This document shows, piece by piece, positions 55,286 through 62,928 of a DNA stretch of 64,000 bases; position 1 is the stretch's first letter, and each line of letters begins with the position of its first letter. This DNA comes from Tsukamurella pulmonis. Lineage in GTDB: Bacteria > Actinomycetota > Actinomycetes > Mycobacteriales > Mycobacteriaceae. The stretch is taken from NCBI RefSeq assembly GCF_900103175.1, contig NZ_FNLF01000002.1, positions 2,122,136 to 2,186,135 on the forward strand, in the 5' to 3' direction. The notes beneath the pieces are model-generated. The model searched no databases, was not told the DNA's origin, and saw only the letters and a list, made by a program, of their open reading frames with translations. The position numbers and the translations under genes were made by a program.

Positions 55286-56865
55286 ATCGGGGAGATCGAG
55301 CGGCGCTTCTGCGGCACCCGCGGCGGGCGCCGCCGAACCCGGCCCAGCGCCTCCGCGAGCATCGGCCGCGTCGCCGACGGGAGCACCACGTCGTCGATGC
55401 CGAAACCGTCGGCCGCGAGCAGCGGATCGACGTTCGCCTGGAACAGCGTGATGAGATCGCCGCGCGCCTTCGCCGGATCGGGCGCCGCCTCGTACTGCGA
55501 GCGGAACGCGAGGTCGACCGCGCTCTCGATGGGGATCGCACAGATCTCCGCGGTGGGCCACGCCAAGGAGAGATCGGCCTCGATGCTGCGGCCGCCGCCC
55601 ATCGCGATGTACGCCGCGCCGTAGGCCTTACGGGTGACGATGACGAAGCGCGGGACCGTCGCCGCCGCCAACTCGTAACCCAGACGGGCGCTGCGCCGCA
55701 CGAGGTTCGTCTCCTCGGCGCCCGCGCCGACCAGAAAACCGGGCAGGTCGATGAGGATCAGCAGCGGCAGCCCGAAGGTGTCGCATACGGCGATGAAGTG
55801 CGCCGCCTTCTCGCACGCGTTCGCATCGAGAGCGCCGGCGTGGAAGCGCGGCTGGTTGGCGACCACGCCCACCGGGCGGCCGTCGATCCGCGCGAAGGCG
55901 GTCACGATGTTCCGCGCGTGAACGCGCTTGAGCTCGAAGACCGTGTCGACGTCCGCGATCGCCTCGATGACGTCCACCACGTCGTAGGCCTGCCGCATCG
56001 ACGACGGCACCATTGTGTCGATCCCGTCCGCGGTGTCCCCGGGCTCGTACGGGCCGGCCGAGATCAACGGCTCGTCGGCGGCGGAGGCCGGGAGGTAGCT
56101 GAGGAAGGCGCGGATCGCGTCCACCGCTTCCTGTTCGGTATCGGTCACCACGTCGACCACGCCGCGCTCGGCCTGCAGGTCGGCGCCGCCGATCTCGTCG
56201 TTGGTGAGGTTCTCGCCCGTCGCGGCCTGAACCAGCGGCGCCGACGAGATCCCGATGGTGCCCATGCCGCGCACGATGGTGACGAAGTCGCAGCACGCCG
56301 AGATGTTCGCGGGCGCGCCGAAGCCCGGGCCCATCATCGCGGCGACGAGCGGCACGTGGCCGGACAGGTCGGCCAGCCGTAGCAGCAGCTTCGATCCCGG
56401 TGCGGCGAGCCGCGAGTCGAGCGCCTCCTGCATGCGGTGGCCGCCACCGTCCATGAGCATGACGAGAGGGATGCCGTCGAGCAGGGCGCGCTCGGCGCAC
56501 CGGTCGAGCTTCGCCATGCCGGTGGCGCCGTTGCTACCGCCGAGCACGGTGAAGTCGAAGGCCGCGATCGCCGCGGGACGCCCGTCGATGTAACCGATGC
56601 CGGTCACCACGCCGTCGCCGGGCGCGACCAGGGGAGCGGCGCCCTGCTGCGCCGGGCCTGGCCCAGCGAGGGCGCCGAACTCGTGGAACCCGCCGTTCGC
56701 GAGCAGCGCTACCCGTTCGCGGGCGGTCATCTTCCCGCGGGCGTGCTGCTTCGCGACCTTCTCGGCGCGTGCCTCGTCGGTGACCGCCCGGTAGGCGGCA
56801 CGAACGCGGTCGTTCAGCGCCCCCTCGGGGCTCTGATTCGACGGTGCCTGCGTGTTCTCGCTCAC
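55282..56865 (-). CDS. Acyl-CoA carboxylase beta chain (carboxyltransferase)
   Basis: 527 residues. Two crotonase-type halves are seen: GKMTARERVALLANGGFHEFG with DGGGHRMQEALDSRL in the first, and the acyl-CoA half with LPGFLVGAGAEETNLVRR and AYGAAYIAMGGG in the second. It transfers CO2 from biotin to an acyl-CoA. It has no biotin domain and no alpha-chain neighbour here, so it must work with a biotinylated subunit encoded elsewhere. Its conserved motifs differ in detail from the carboxyltransferase half of the fused carboxylase at 24025-27204, so the two are not recent copies. Confidence 0.9.
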   Translation of the reverse strand: MSENTQAPSNQSPEGALNDRVRAAYRAVTDEARAEKVAKQHARGKMTARERVALLANGGFHEFGALAGPGPAQQGAAPLVAPGDGVVTGIGYIDGRPAAIAAFDFTVLGGSNGATGMAKLDRCAERALLDGIPLVMLMDGGGHRMQEALDSRLAAPGSKLLLRLADLSGHVPLVAAMMGPGFGAPANISACCDFVTIVRGMGTIGISSAPLVQAATGENLTNDEIGGADLQAERGVVDVVTDTEQEAVDAIRAFLSYLPASAADEPLISAGPYEPGDTADGIDTMVPSSMRQAYDVVDVIEAIADVDTVFELKRVHARNIVTAFARIDGRPVGVVANQPRFHAGALDANACEKAAHFIAVCDTFGLPLLILIDLPGFLVGAGAEETNLVRRSARLGYELAAATVPRFVIVTRKAYGAAYIAMGGGRSIEADLSLAWPTAEICAIPIESAVDLAFRSQYEAAPDPAKARGDLITLFQANVDPLLAADGFGIDDVVLPSATRPMLAEALGRVRRRPPRVPQKRRSISPI

Positions 56866-56999
56866 GCTCGGAAGCTAGCAGCCAGGCGCGCGCAGTGGAC
56901 AATCGCCCCCTAAGTGTCTACTCAGTGCCCGTTGCTCACGTACTGTCAGCAGAGCGAAAACCTGGATCCGGTTGCGTAACTCGGGCGTACCATCGCGTG

Positions 57000-57482
57000 A
57001 TGGATGATGACGTCGTAGCTGGTCACACCAAGGCCGGCTCCTCCGACGCGGGAGCGAACGCGTGCGGCGATGGCCCCGCGGATTCGCCTTCCTCCGCAAA
57101 CACAGAAGGGGCTCGCGAACGTCGGGACCGTGTTCCGATCCTGATCGGTATAGGCGCTGTCGCGACCCTTGCGGTAGCAGCGACGATTGGTGTCATCGTC
57201 AGCGACGATTCTCCGCCGCCGCGTGCGAACAAGGAGACGGCGATATCGCTGTGCAAGGAGTCGATAAGCGGTCAGTTGAAGGACCCTGAGAGTGCCAGGT
57301 TCGGCGACGTCACCTCGGGAAGCGAACGACGGGACGGAGGGACTCGCGTCTGGGACGTCGCAGGCACAGTCAACGCCAAGAACAGCTTCGGCGGTTACGT
57401 GGGGACCAAACCGTTCACGTGCACCGCGACCCTGGATGAAGCCAGCGGCACGATGTCGGCGACGGGTGCCTTGCTGGAGTGA
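57000..57482 (+). CDS. Single-span membrane protein with extracytoplasmic domain
   Basis: 160 residues. An acidic, Gly/Ser-rich cytosolic start is followed by one membrane segment (about 53-75). The outer domain holds ETAISLCKESISGQLKDPESARFGDV and, further on, NAKNSFGGYVGTKPFTC (split around DVTSGSERRDGG). Two cysteines may bond. Proteins with the LKDPxSAxF pattern are common as accessory proteins in actinobacteria and phages; the function is unknown. Codon use is visibly less GC-biased than in the neighbours (many A/T third positions), which suggests recent acquisition. Confidence 0.7.
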   Translation: MDDDVVAGHTKAGSSDAGANACGDGPADSPSSANTEGARERRDRVPILIGIGAVATLAVAATIGVIVSDDSPPPRANKETAISLCKESISGQLKDPESARFGDVTSGSERRDGGTRVWDVAGTVNAKNSFGGYVGTKPFTCTATLDEASGTMSATGALLE

Positions 57483-57572
57483 CCGGTCGCGTGCGGTGAG
57501 CTCGCCGGCGTTCGGACGTCATGTTCCGCAGGATGGCGTCAAGCTCCGCGAGACAGCGGCCTGGCCTGCGAC

Positions 57573-58433
57573 TTACCTCAGCGCAGCGACCCTCCCCTGC
57601 TCTTCGCGCCCGAGCATCGCGTGGACCGCGTGCTGCTGCCCGTACGTCCAGATGTTGTTCGCGACCCAGTAGAGCAGGATCGCGATCGGCAGGATCGGGC
57701 CGGCGATGATGCTGCCCACGGGCATCACCCACAGCATCAGATTGCGCATCATGCCGGCCTGCATCGCGTTCGGAGTGTCGGTCACCTGGTGGCGCAGGGA
57801 GAACCGAGCGTTGAGATGCGTCGCCAGGCAGGCGATCAGCATCAGTGGGATCGCGACGGCTGCGATGGTCGCGAGACTCGGCACGCCGCCGAACTGACCG
57901 AACGACGCGAGCACCGTGTCGGAGCTGGACATAGAGACGGAGATCGGGGCACCGAAGAGGCGGGCGCTGAGGAACGACTGCACGTCGTGCGCGGAGAAGA
58001 CGTAGTTCGCCGTCGATGCGTTCTGTTCCGGTGTGAGGCCGAGCTGGCCGACGCCGGTTCCGGTGCGGTTGAACGAGCGGAGCACGTGGTAGAGCCCGAA
58101 GAACACCGGGATCTGCACCAGGGCGGGCAGGCAGCCGAGCAGCGGCCGGACGCCGTGCTCGCGCTGCAGCTTCTGCATCTCCGCCGCGAGCTTCTGCGTG
58201 TCCTTGCCGTGCTCGGTGCGCAGCGCGTCGAGCTGTGGCCGCATCTTCTGCATCCGGCGTCCGGTCCGTGCGGAGACCAGGCCGGGCCAGAACAGGAATG
58301 CGCGGACGGTGAAGACCAGGAACACCACGGACAGGGCCCAGGCGAAGCCGTTGTCGGCGCCCAGGACCGCGCCGAAGACGCGGTGCCAGGCCCAGAGGAC
58401 GGCGGAGATCGGGTAGTAGACGACATCGAGCAT
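57573..58433 (-). CDS. yidC: YidC/Oxa1-type membrane insertase (paralogue)
   Basis: 286 residues with about five membrane segments. MQKMRPQLDALRTEHGKD and LGCLPALVQIPVFFGLYHVLRSF are family motifs, and AILLYWVANNIWTYGQQHAV marks the last segment. The basic C-terminal tail is short. It inserts membrane proteins, alone or with SecYEG. It is not next to rpmH/rnpA, so it is probably a second copy. ATG 58433 has GAGGT upstream. The DUF6412 gene lies 90 bases upstream on the same strand, a pairing I recall from other actinobacteria. Confidence 0.9.
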   Translation of the reverse strand: MLDVVYYPISAVLWAWHRVFGAVLGADNGFAWALSVVFLVFTVRAFLFWPGLVSARTGRRMQKMRPQLDALRTEHGKDTQKLAAEMQKLQREHGVRPLLGCLPALVQIPVFFGLYHVLRSFNRTGTGVGQLGLTPEQNASTANYVFSAHDVQSFLSARLFGAPISVSMSSSDTVLASFGQFGGVPSLATIAAVAIPLMLIACLATHLNARFSLRHQVTDTPNAMQAGMMRNLMLWVMPVGSIIAGPILPIAILLYWVANNIWTYGQQHAVHAMLGREEQGRVAALR

Positions 58434-58523
58434 GAAGGAGCACCTCACAGGCAGAGCGCGCGCGAGGGACCGCGACGCGCAGGGGATGGGTTCTGCGTGT
58501 GCGGCGTGTGCCGGGAGAGGGGG

Positions 58524-58841
58524 CTACGCCGCGGAGGCGGCGAAGCCGGGTGCTCGAGGTCGACGGGGCCGCCCGGCCCCGTTGGGCATGGAACTGCGGC
58601 GATAAGCGCCGCGGAGTCGTTGATCGGGTTCGCGTCCGGTGGCCGGTCCCGACGGTGCCTGCGCGTCCCGATCCGACCAGGCGTGGCAGAGCGCGGCCAC
58701 GGCGACGGCGAGGGCGATCCCGACGAGGGCGGCGGCACCGTCGGACATGGCGACGCCGGCGACGAACAGGGCGACCACGGCGACCCACGGCGCGGAGAGA
58801 TCGTCCCAGCGGGGGAGGCTCCGGACGAGGTCGGCGATCAT
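58524..58841 (-). CDS. DUF6412-type small membrane protein
   Basis: 105 residues: two membrane segments in the first half (VAVVALFVAGVAM and ALVGIALAVAVAAL) and an Arg/Pro-rich, probably disordered cytosolic tail. It is located directly upstream of the YidC paralogue on the same strand. A role as accessory factor for the insertase is an inference from this pairing. Confidence 0.7.
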   Translation of the reverse strand: MIADLVRSLPRWDDLSAPWVAVVALFVAGVAMSDGAAALVGIALAVAVAALCHAWSDRDAQAPSGPATGREPDQRLRGAYRRSSMPNGAGRPRRPRAPGFAASAA

Positions 58842-58867
58842 GACTCCACGGTACGGCAGAAATGGCT

Positions 58868-58899
58868 GAAGCCCCGGCCGCGTACGCGACCGGGGCTTC
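58868..58899 (-). terminator. Terminator after tRNA-Gly
   Basis: GAAGCCCCGG (58868-58877) pairs with CCGGGGCTTC (58890-58899). The inner bases CGCGTACGCG are self-complementary and may extend the stem. It lies three bases beyond the tRNA 3' end on the minus strand. Confidence 0.7.
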
Positions 58900-58902
58900 T
58901 TG

Positions 58903-58974
58903 AGCGGATGACGGGATTCGAACCCGCGACCCTCACCTTGGCAAGGTGATGCGCTACCACTGCGCTACATCCGC
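58903..58974 (-). tRNA. tRNA-Gly (GCC)
   Basis: A 72-base cloverleaf on the minus strand. The acceptor stem GCGGATG pairs with CATCCGC. The anticodon stem TCACC/GGTGA encloses loop TTGCCAA with anticodon GCC. The T-loop is GGTTCGAATCC. CCA is not encoded. It is identical to the copy at 61451-61522. Confidence 0.97.
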
Positions 58975-59038
58975 GTGCCCATCGGGCGAGCAACAAGTTA
59001 CACGAACGTTGCGCCCGAAGGCGAATCGCCAGGTGGCG

Positions 59039-60031
59039 TCAGACTTCCCGCGGTAGGAGGAGGACCTTGCCGACGGAATCCTTCGACTCGAGTAGGGCCT
59101 GTCCCTGCTCGGCTTCGGCGAGGGGCAGGCGCGCCGAGATCACCGGGGCGATGAGCCCGCGCTCGACGAACGGCCACTCGTTCGCGGCCACGGCGGCGAC
59201 GATCTCCGCCTTCGAACCGGGCCCGGTCAGAGGGCGGTTGCGGACGTTGAGCCCGATCACCCTCGCTCGCTTACCGATGAGCGCGCCCACGTTCACCTCT
59301 CCGGTGAGGCCGCCCTGCATGCCGATGATGACGAGCCGCCCGCCGACGCCCAACGCGTCGACGTTCCGCGGCAGGTAGCTGCCGCCCATGATGTCGAGGA
59401 TCACATCCACCTGGCCCGCGAGCTCGGCCGCGAAATCCTGTTCGCGGTAGTTGATGACGATGTCGGCGCCGAGCTCGCGGCACCGCTGCGCCTTGCCCTC
59501 CGAGCCGACAGTGACGGCGACCCGCGCGCCGAGCGCCTTCGCGACCTGGATCGCGTGCGTGCCGATCCCGCTGCCGCCGCCGTGCACGAGCAGCAGCTCG
59601 CCCGCCGTGAGGCCGGCATCCATGACGATCGTCGACCAGACGGTGCTCGCGACCTCCGGCAGCGCCGCCGCGTCGATCAGGGAAATGCCGGCAGGGATCG
59701 GCAGCAACTGGGTCGCGGGGACGACGGCGTACTCCGCGTAGCCCCCTCCGGCGATCAGTGCGCACACCTCGTCGCCCACGGCGGGCCCGTCGACCTCGGG
59801 GCCCAGCGCGACGACGGTGCCGGACACCTCCATCCCCATCACGTCGGTGATGCCGGGCGGGGGCGGGTAGAGGCCCTGCCGTTGCAGCAGGTCGGCACGA
59901 TTGATCCCCGCCGCCTCGATCCGGACGAGGACCTCGCCGGAGGCGGGTGCGGGAGTGGGCACCTCGTCGACGACGAGATTCCCCTCCGTGTCGACGACGA
60001 TCGCGCGCATGGAGGTCTGTGCGGAGGTCAT
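59039..60031 (-). CDS. Quinone oxidoreductase, PIG3/TED2-like (MDR family)
   Basis: 330 residues. AGINRADLLQRQGLYPPPPGI, here split at GLY, is the family's N-terminal signature. The NADPH motif is HGGGSGIGTHAIQVAKALG, with YREQDFAAEL later. There are no zinc ligands. It reduces quinones by one electron with NADPH. ATG 60031 is preceded by AAAGG; ATG 60010 is possible. It follows the acetoacetate-decarboxylase-like gene by 29 bases and shares its promoter. Confidence 0.9.
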   Translation of the reverse strand: MTSAQTSMRAIVVDTEGNLVVDEVPTPAPASGEVLVRIEAAGINRADLLQRQGLYPPPPGITDVMGMEVSGTVVALGPEVDGPAVGDEVCALIAGGGYAEYAVVPATQLLPIPAGISLIDAAALPEVASTVWSTIVMDAGLTAGELLLVHGGGSGIGTHAIQVAKALGARVAVTVGSEGKAQRCRELGADIVINYREQDFAAELAGQVDVILDIMGGSYLPRNVDALGVGGRLVIIGMQGGLTGEVNVGALIGKRARVIGLNVRNRPLTGPGSKAEIVAAVAANEWPFVERGLIAPVISARLPLAEAEQGQALLESKDSVGKVLLLPREV

Positions 60032-60060
60032 GTCGGATACCTTTCGGTCGGGTGCGACGG

Positions 60061-60957
60061 TCAGCGGACGGAGAACGGGACGGGCATGTGCAGGGCCGCC
60101 TGGGCTCCAGTGTTCACGTCGAGCGCGATCGTGCGAATCGGCTTCAGTGATCGCAGGTCGTCGGACATGCGCCCTTCGCCCAGAGTGAGATCGGCGCCAC
60201 GGGGGAGGACGGTGGAGCCGGACGCGAGGACGTTGGTCTGGTTGAGGGTGGAGAACCACGCGCCGTCCCGCCGGGTGTACGAGGTGAGGGTGGAGACCTT
60301 CTCGCCACTCGCGCGCCGCTTCTGGCGCGGGGTCCGGGCGGAGAAGGCGACGTCGACGCCACCGTCGGCGTTGGCGACCCGCGCCGTGGTGCGCTCGGCC
60401 GTGATGTCGACGTCGAGGTCGGTGACCCACTTGGGGAAGCCGTAGCCGTCGTGACCGCGGACCTGCGCGATCTCGGTGTTCACCGGCAGCGAGAAGACGT
60501 AAGAGTGCAGGTGGTCGTCGGCGAGAGCGGTGACCAGATCCGCCACTCCCGGACCGCCGTGGCGCGCGGGCCGGACCGCGACGCCCACGGCGGCCTCGGT
60601 GTAGAAGTCGATGTCGCAGACGTCGTACCGGAAGAACATGACGGAGGCGAGCCCCAGGCCGGGGGCGACCTCCAGCGGGGTGAGTTCCTGCGGCAAGCGG
60701 CGGCGGATCGCCGCGGTGGGGGCCAGCATCGTCAGGCGCGCGGAGGACATGGCGTAGTAGAAGTTCGGCGTCCGCGTGGCACCGATGGGGGAGTCGACCC
60801 GGGTCTTGGGGAGCGTGCGGAAGAAGTCGACGCCCGGCACGTGCGGGTCGGCCGCCACCTCCTCCAGCGGGGTGTCCATCCGAAAACGGTCGTAGAGACC
60901 GTCCCGCGGGACGGGGACGGTGCGCCCGCCGAGATCGACGTCGACGGTGGTGTTCAT
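60061..60957 (-). CDS. Acetoacetate decarboxylase-like (ADC superfamily) protein
   Basis: 298 residues from ATG 60957, which has GAGGAG upstream. The beta-cone fold is suggested by FYYAMSSARLTMLAPTAAI near the N-terminus and GHDGYGFPKWVTDLDVDI in the middle; the Lys of FPK is at the place of the Schiff-base lysine of true acetoacetate decarboxylases. Many ADC-like enzymes instead do aldol-type or hydratase chemistry, so the reaction is open. It is the first gene of an operon with the quinone oxidoreductase, behind a promoter covered by a perfect palindrome. Confidence 0.8.
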   Translation of the reverse strand: MNTTVDVDLGGRTVPVPRDGLYDRFRMDTPLEEVAADPHVPGVDFFRTLPKTRVDSPIGATRTPNFYYAMSSARLTMLAPTAAIRRRLPQELTPLEVAPGLGLASVMFFRYDVCDIDFYTEAAVGVAVRPARHGGPGVADLVTALADDHLHSYVFSLPVNTEIAQVRGHDGYGFPKWVTDLDVDITAERTTARVANADGGVDVAFSARTPRQKRRASGEKVSTLTSYTRRDGAWFSTLNQTNVLASGSTVLPRGADLTLGEGRMSDDLRSLKPIRTIALDVNTGAQAALHMPVPFSVR

Positions 60958-60982
60958 GAGGCTCCTCGATTCGATGTGTGCG

Positions 60983-61023
60983 GTGCTTACATTGACCGTA
61001 TGCGGATATGTAAGCACTGTCAA
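60983..61023 (-). promoter_or_regulatory. Promoter with palindromic operator for the ADC-like operon
   Basis: On the minus strand, TTGACA (61018-61023, perfect -35) and TACGGT (60995-61000, -10) are 17 bases apart. The perfect 10-base inverted repeat GTGCTTACAT (60983-60992) and ATGTAAGCAC (61008-61017) lies over the spacer and the start region, 15 bases between arms. A bound dimer would block transcription. No regulator gene is adjacent. Confidence 0.7.
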
Positions 61024-61090
61024 CACGGTGAATGGGCCTGGGGGATCGACGAGGGCCGGCCCGTGCGAGCGTGCGGGCCTGGAAACGAAA

Positions 61091-61114
61091 AAACCGCCTG
61101 TCACCAGGCGGTTT
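61091..61114 (-). terminator. Rho-independent terminator after tRNA-Val (CAC)
   Basis: AAACCGCCTG (61091-61100) pairs with CAGGCGGTTT (61105-61114). On the minus strand the stem runs straight into a T-run (TTTTTT), the textbook form, five bases after the tRNA. Confidence 0.88.
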
Positions 61115-61119
61115 CTCGG

Positions 61120-61191
61120 TGGTCCTAGCTGGGATCGAACCAGCGACCTTCCCCGTGTGAAGGGGACGCTCTCCCACTGAGCCATAGGACC
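61120..61191 (-). tRNA. tRNA-Val (CAC)
   Basis: A 72-base cloverleaf on the minus strand. The acceptor GGTCCTA pairs with TAGGACC; the anticodon stem CCCC/GGGG encloses loop TTCACAC with anticodon CAC; the T-loop is GGTTCGATCCC. Discriminator A; CCA not encoded. It reads Val codon GUG. Confidence 0.97.
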
Positions 61192-61228
61192 GAGCTCGTG
61201 CGCGCCTCCGTGGTATCAGGGAGGCGAA

Positions 61229-61268
61229 CGAGAGAGAACACTAACACGACCGGTGAGTGAAACGGTAA
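61229..61268 (-). promoter_or_regulatory. tRNA promoter (minus strand, to tRNA-Val)
   Basis: TAGTGTTCTCTCTCG on the minus strand (61229-61243), with TAGTGT as -10 and a weak -35-like TTACCG (61263-61268). The element ends 37 bases before the tRNA 5' end, exactly as its mirror copy does for tRNA-Gly. A small hairpin (61203-61209 with 61220-61226) lies in the leader. Confidence 0.6.
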
Positions 61269-61374
61269 TCGGGTGTCCGACCAGCGGTTAGAGTTCGACT
61301 GTGTGAGCCGAAGAGGCTTCGGGCGTGCGCATCACCACGCCGACTGCGCGCGAAACACGGGTTTACCTGCTGAT

Positions 61375-61413
61375 TTGGCAGAGCGCTCGTTGTTCACGTA
61401 GTGTTCTCTCTCG
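61375..61413 (+). promoter_or_regulatory. tRNA promoter (plus strand, to Gly-Cys-Val tRNAs)
   Basis: -35 TTGGCA (61375-61380), an 18-base spacer, then TAGTGTTCTCTCTCG (61399-61413) with TAGTGT as -10. The same 15-base element occurs in mirror orientation before tRNA-Val. It ends 37 bases before the tRNA-Gly 5' end. Confidence 0.7.
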
Positions 61414-61450
61414 CACCGGAAAGGCGTTCTGAGCGCCGGTCCGGACGAGT

Positions 61451-61522
61451 GCGGATGTAGCGCAGTGGTAGCGCATCACCTTGCCAAGGTGAGGGTCGCG
61501 GGTTCGAATCCCGTCATCCGCT
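61451..61522 (+). tRNA. tRNA-Gly (GCC), second copy
   Basis: Identical over all 72 bases to the copy at 58903-58974 but on the other strand. Loop TTGCCAA gives anticodon GCC. It is the first gene of a plus-strand cluster with tRNA-Cys and tRNA-Val; CCA is not encoded. Confidence 0.97.
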
Positions 61523-61539
61523 CGAAGTGGGCTTACCGT

Positions 61540-61613
61540 GGCGGTGTGGCCGAGTGGTGAGGCAACGGCCTGCAAAGCCGTGCACACGGGTTCGATTCCC
61601 GTCGCCGCCTCCA
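61540..61613 (+). tRNA. tRNA-Cys (GCA)
   Basis: The acceptor GGCGGTG pairs with CGCCGCC (one G-U), anticodon stem ACGGC/GCCGT, loop CTGCAAA with anticodon GCA, T-loop GGTTCGATTCC. Discriminator T. CCA is encoded (61611-61613), unlike in the other tRNAs here. Confidence 0.96.
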
Positions 61614-61662
61614 ACACGCTCAGCCACTCCGCAACGGAGCGGCTGAGCGCCACTTCATGTAA

Positions 61663-61734
61663 GCGCGATTAGCTCAGTGGGAGAGCGCTTCCCTGACACG
61701 GAAGAGGTCACTGGTTCAATCCCAGTATCGCGCA
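61663..61734 (+). tRNA. tRNA-Val (GAC)
   Basis: The acceptor GCGCGAT pairs with ATCGCGC, anticodon stem CTTCC/GGAAG, loop CTGACAC with anticodon GAC, T-loop GGTTCAATCCC. Discriminator A; CCA not encoded. Last gene of the cluster, directly before a perfect palindromic terminator. Confidence 0.97.
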
Positions 61735-61740
61735 CAAGAC

Positions 61741-61768
61741 GAAACCCCCTGGATATCCAGGGGGTTTC
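61741..61768 (+). terminator. Terminator of the tRNA cluster
   Basis: A perfect 28-base palindrome, left half GAAACCCCCTGGAT, whose right half ends in GGGGGTTTC followed by GTC. It begins seven bases after tRNA-Val (GAC). Confidence 0.85.
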
Positions 61769-61841
61769 GTCGTATCCGGGGACCGGAGCGGCGCTCGACC
61801 GTCGTGCGACGGTGCGTCGTCCTCGGTGGTCCAATGGGGTC

Positions 61842-62399
61842 CTAGACCGGCTCAGCGCCAACGGTGAAGCCGAGATCCCCGGAGCGGACGACCGAGATCG
61901 GCGCTGAGTCCGACGGCCGGCGCCAGGCGGTGTTGTGGTGCTCGATCACGTCCGCAGCCCGCATGAGTTCGAGGCCGCGCTCGCACGTCGTCGTGTGGCA
62001 ATCCGCCAGCAGTACGACCTGGTACCCGCGCGCGTTCGCACCGCGAACGGTCGAGTCGACGCACGCCTCCGTGGCGAACCCGGCGACGACGACCGTCGTG
62101 ATCCGGGCGCGGGTGAGAACGTCCGGGAGGTCGGTCTCGGCGAATGCATCGGGGAAGTCCTTGGTGATCGTCACGTCCGAGTGCTCAGGGTGGAGCGCCG
62201 CGACGACGGCCGGTATCCGATCGCCGAACCTTTGCCGGGTGAACACGATGAGCGCGCCGGCGGCACGGGCACGGTGCAGCACCGCAGCGAGACGGGCGAG
62301 GACGCCGTCGGCGTCGTACGCGATCGTCGGAAAGGTTCCTTGGACATCGATCACGAGGAGGGCGCTCTGCGCCGCGCTCACGTGATGCCCAGCCGTCAT
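61842..62399 (-). CDS. Isochorismatase-family cysteine hydrolase
   Basis: 185 residues from ATG 62399. The triad is complete: Asp in LLVIDVQGTF, Lys in TITKDFPDAF and Cys in GFATEACVDSTVRGA. This family includes nicotinamidases and isochorismatases; the zinc-site residues of nicotinamidase are not clearly present, so the substrate is open. It is monocistronic and divergent from the VOC protein gene with about 87 bases between starts. Confidence 0.9.
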   Translation of the reverse strand: MTAGHHVSAAQSALLVIDVQGTFPTIAYDADGVLARLAAVLHRARAAGALIVFTRQRFGDRIPAVVAALHPEHSDVTITKDFPDAFAETDLPDVLTRARITTVVVAGFATEACVDSTVRGANARGYQVVLLADCHTTTCERGLELMRAADVIEHHNTAWRRPSDSAPISVVRSGDLGFTVGAEPV

Positions 62400-62486
62400 G
62401 GACAGGAGACTGCCACCATTACGGACGGGGCGTGGTCGGCTTCGGTTGTCCCCCGCGCACGCCGAGCCCTCGCTAGCCTCGATCAC

Positions 62487-62924
62487 ATGGCCATCACACT
62501 CGAGAACGTCGCGATCGCGGTCCGTGACCTGGACGCGACGATCGCGTTCTTCACCGACCTGGGGCTCACCGTCATCGGCCGCCAGACGGTCAGCGGCGAA
62601 TGGACGGACACCGCCGTCGGCCTCGACGGCAATCACGCGAAGATCGCGATGCTCCAGACGCCCGACGGCCGCGGCCACGTGGAGCTGTTCGAGTACCTCC
62701 ACCCGGACGCGATCGAGACCGAGCCGACGCTGCCCAACGAGATCGGCATGCACCGGATCGCCTTCTCCGTCGATGATCTCGACGAGTCACTGGCGATCGC
62801 CGCGAAGCACGGGTGCTTCCCCCTGCGCGGAATCGGGACGTACGAGGGCGTCTACAAGCTGACGTACGTGCGCGGCCCGAGCGGCATCATCGTCATGCTC
62901 GCCCAGGCCATCGCCCGGGACTGA
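62487..62924 (+). CDS. VOC-family (glyoxalase/dioxygenase-fold) protein
   Basis: 145 residues with two beta-alpha-beta-beta-beta units (LENVAIAVRDLDATIAFFTDLG and IGMHRIAFSVDDLDESLAIA, here cut to their cores). Metal-ligand candidates are Glu in HVELFEYL and His in MHRIAF, but the first His of typical glyoxalases is Asn (ENV). It may be a binding or isomerase type. No signal peptide. Its stop lies 4 bases from the convergent DUF1801 stop. Confidence 0.85.
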   Translation: MAITLENVAIAVRDLDATIAFFTDLGLTVIGRQTVSGEWTDTAVGLDGNHAKIAMLQTPDGRGHVELFEYLHPDAIETEPTLPNEIGMHRIAFSVDDLDESLAIAAKHGCFPLRGIGTYEGVYKLTYVRGPSGIIVMLAQAIARD

Positions 62925-62928
62925 GCTC

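Noticed and set aside
58903-61522. tRNA copies as attachment sites of an integrated element
   Set aside because: The copies are full-length, functional and inverted, and no integrase or phage gene lies between them.
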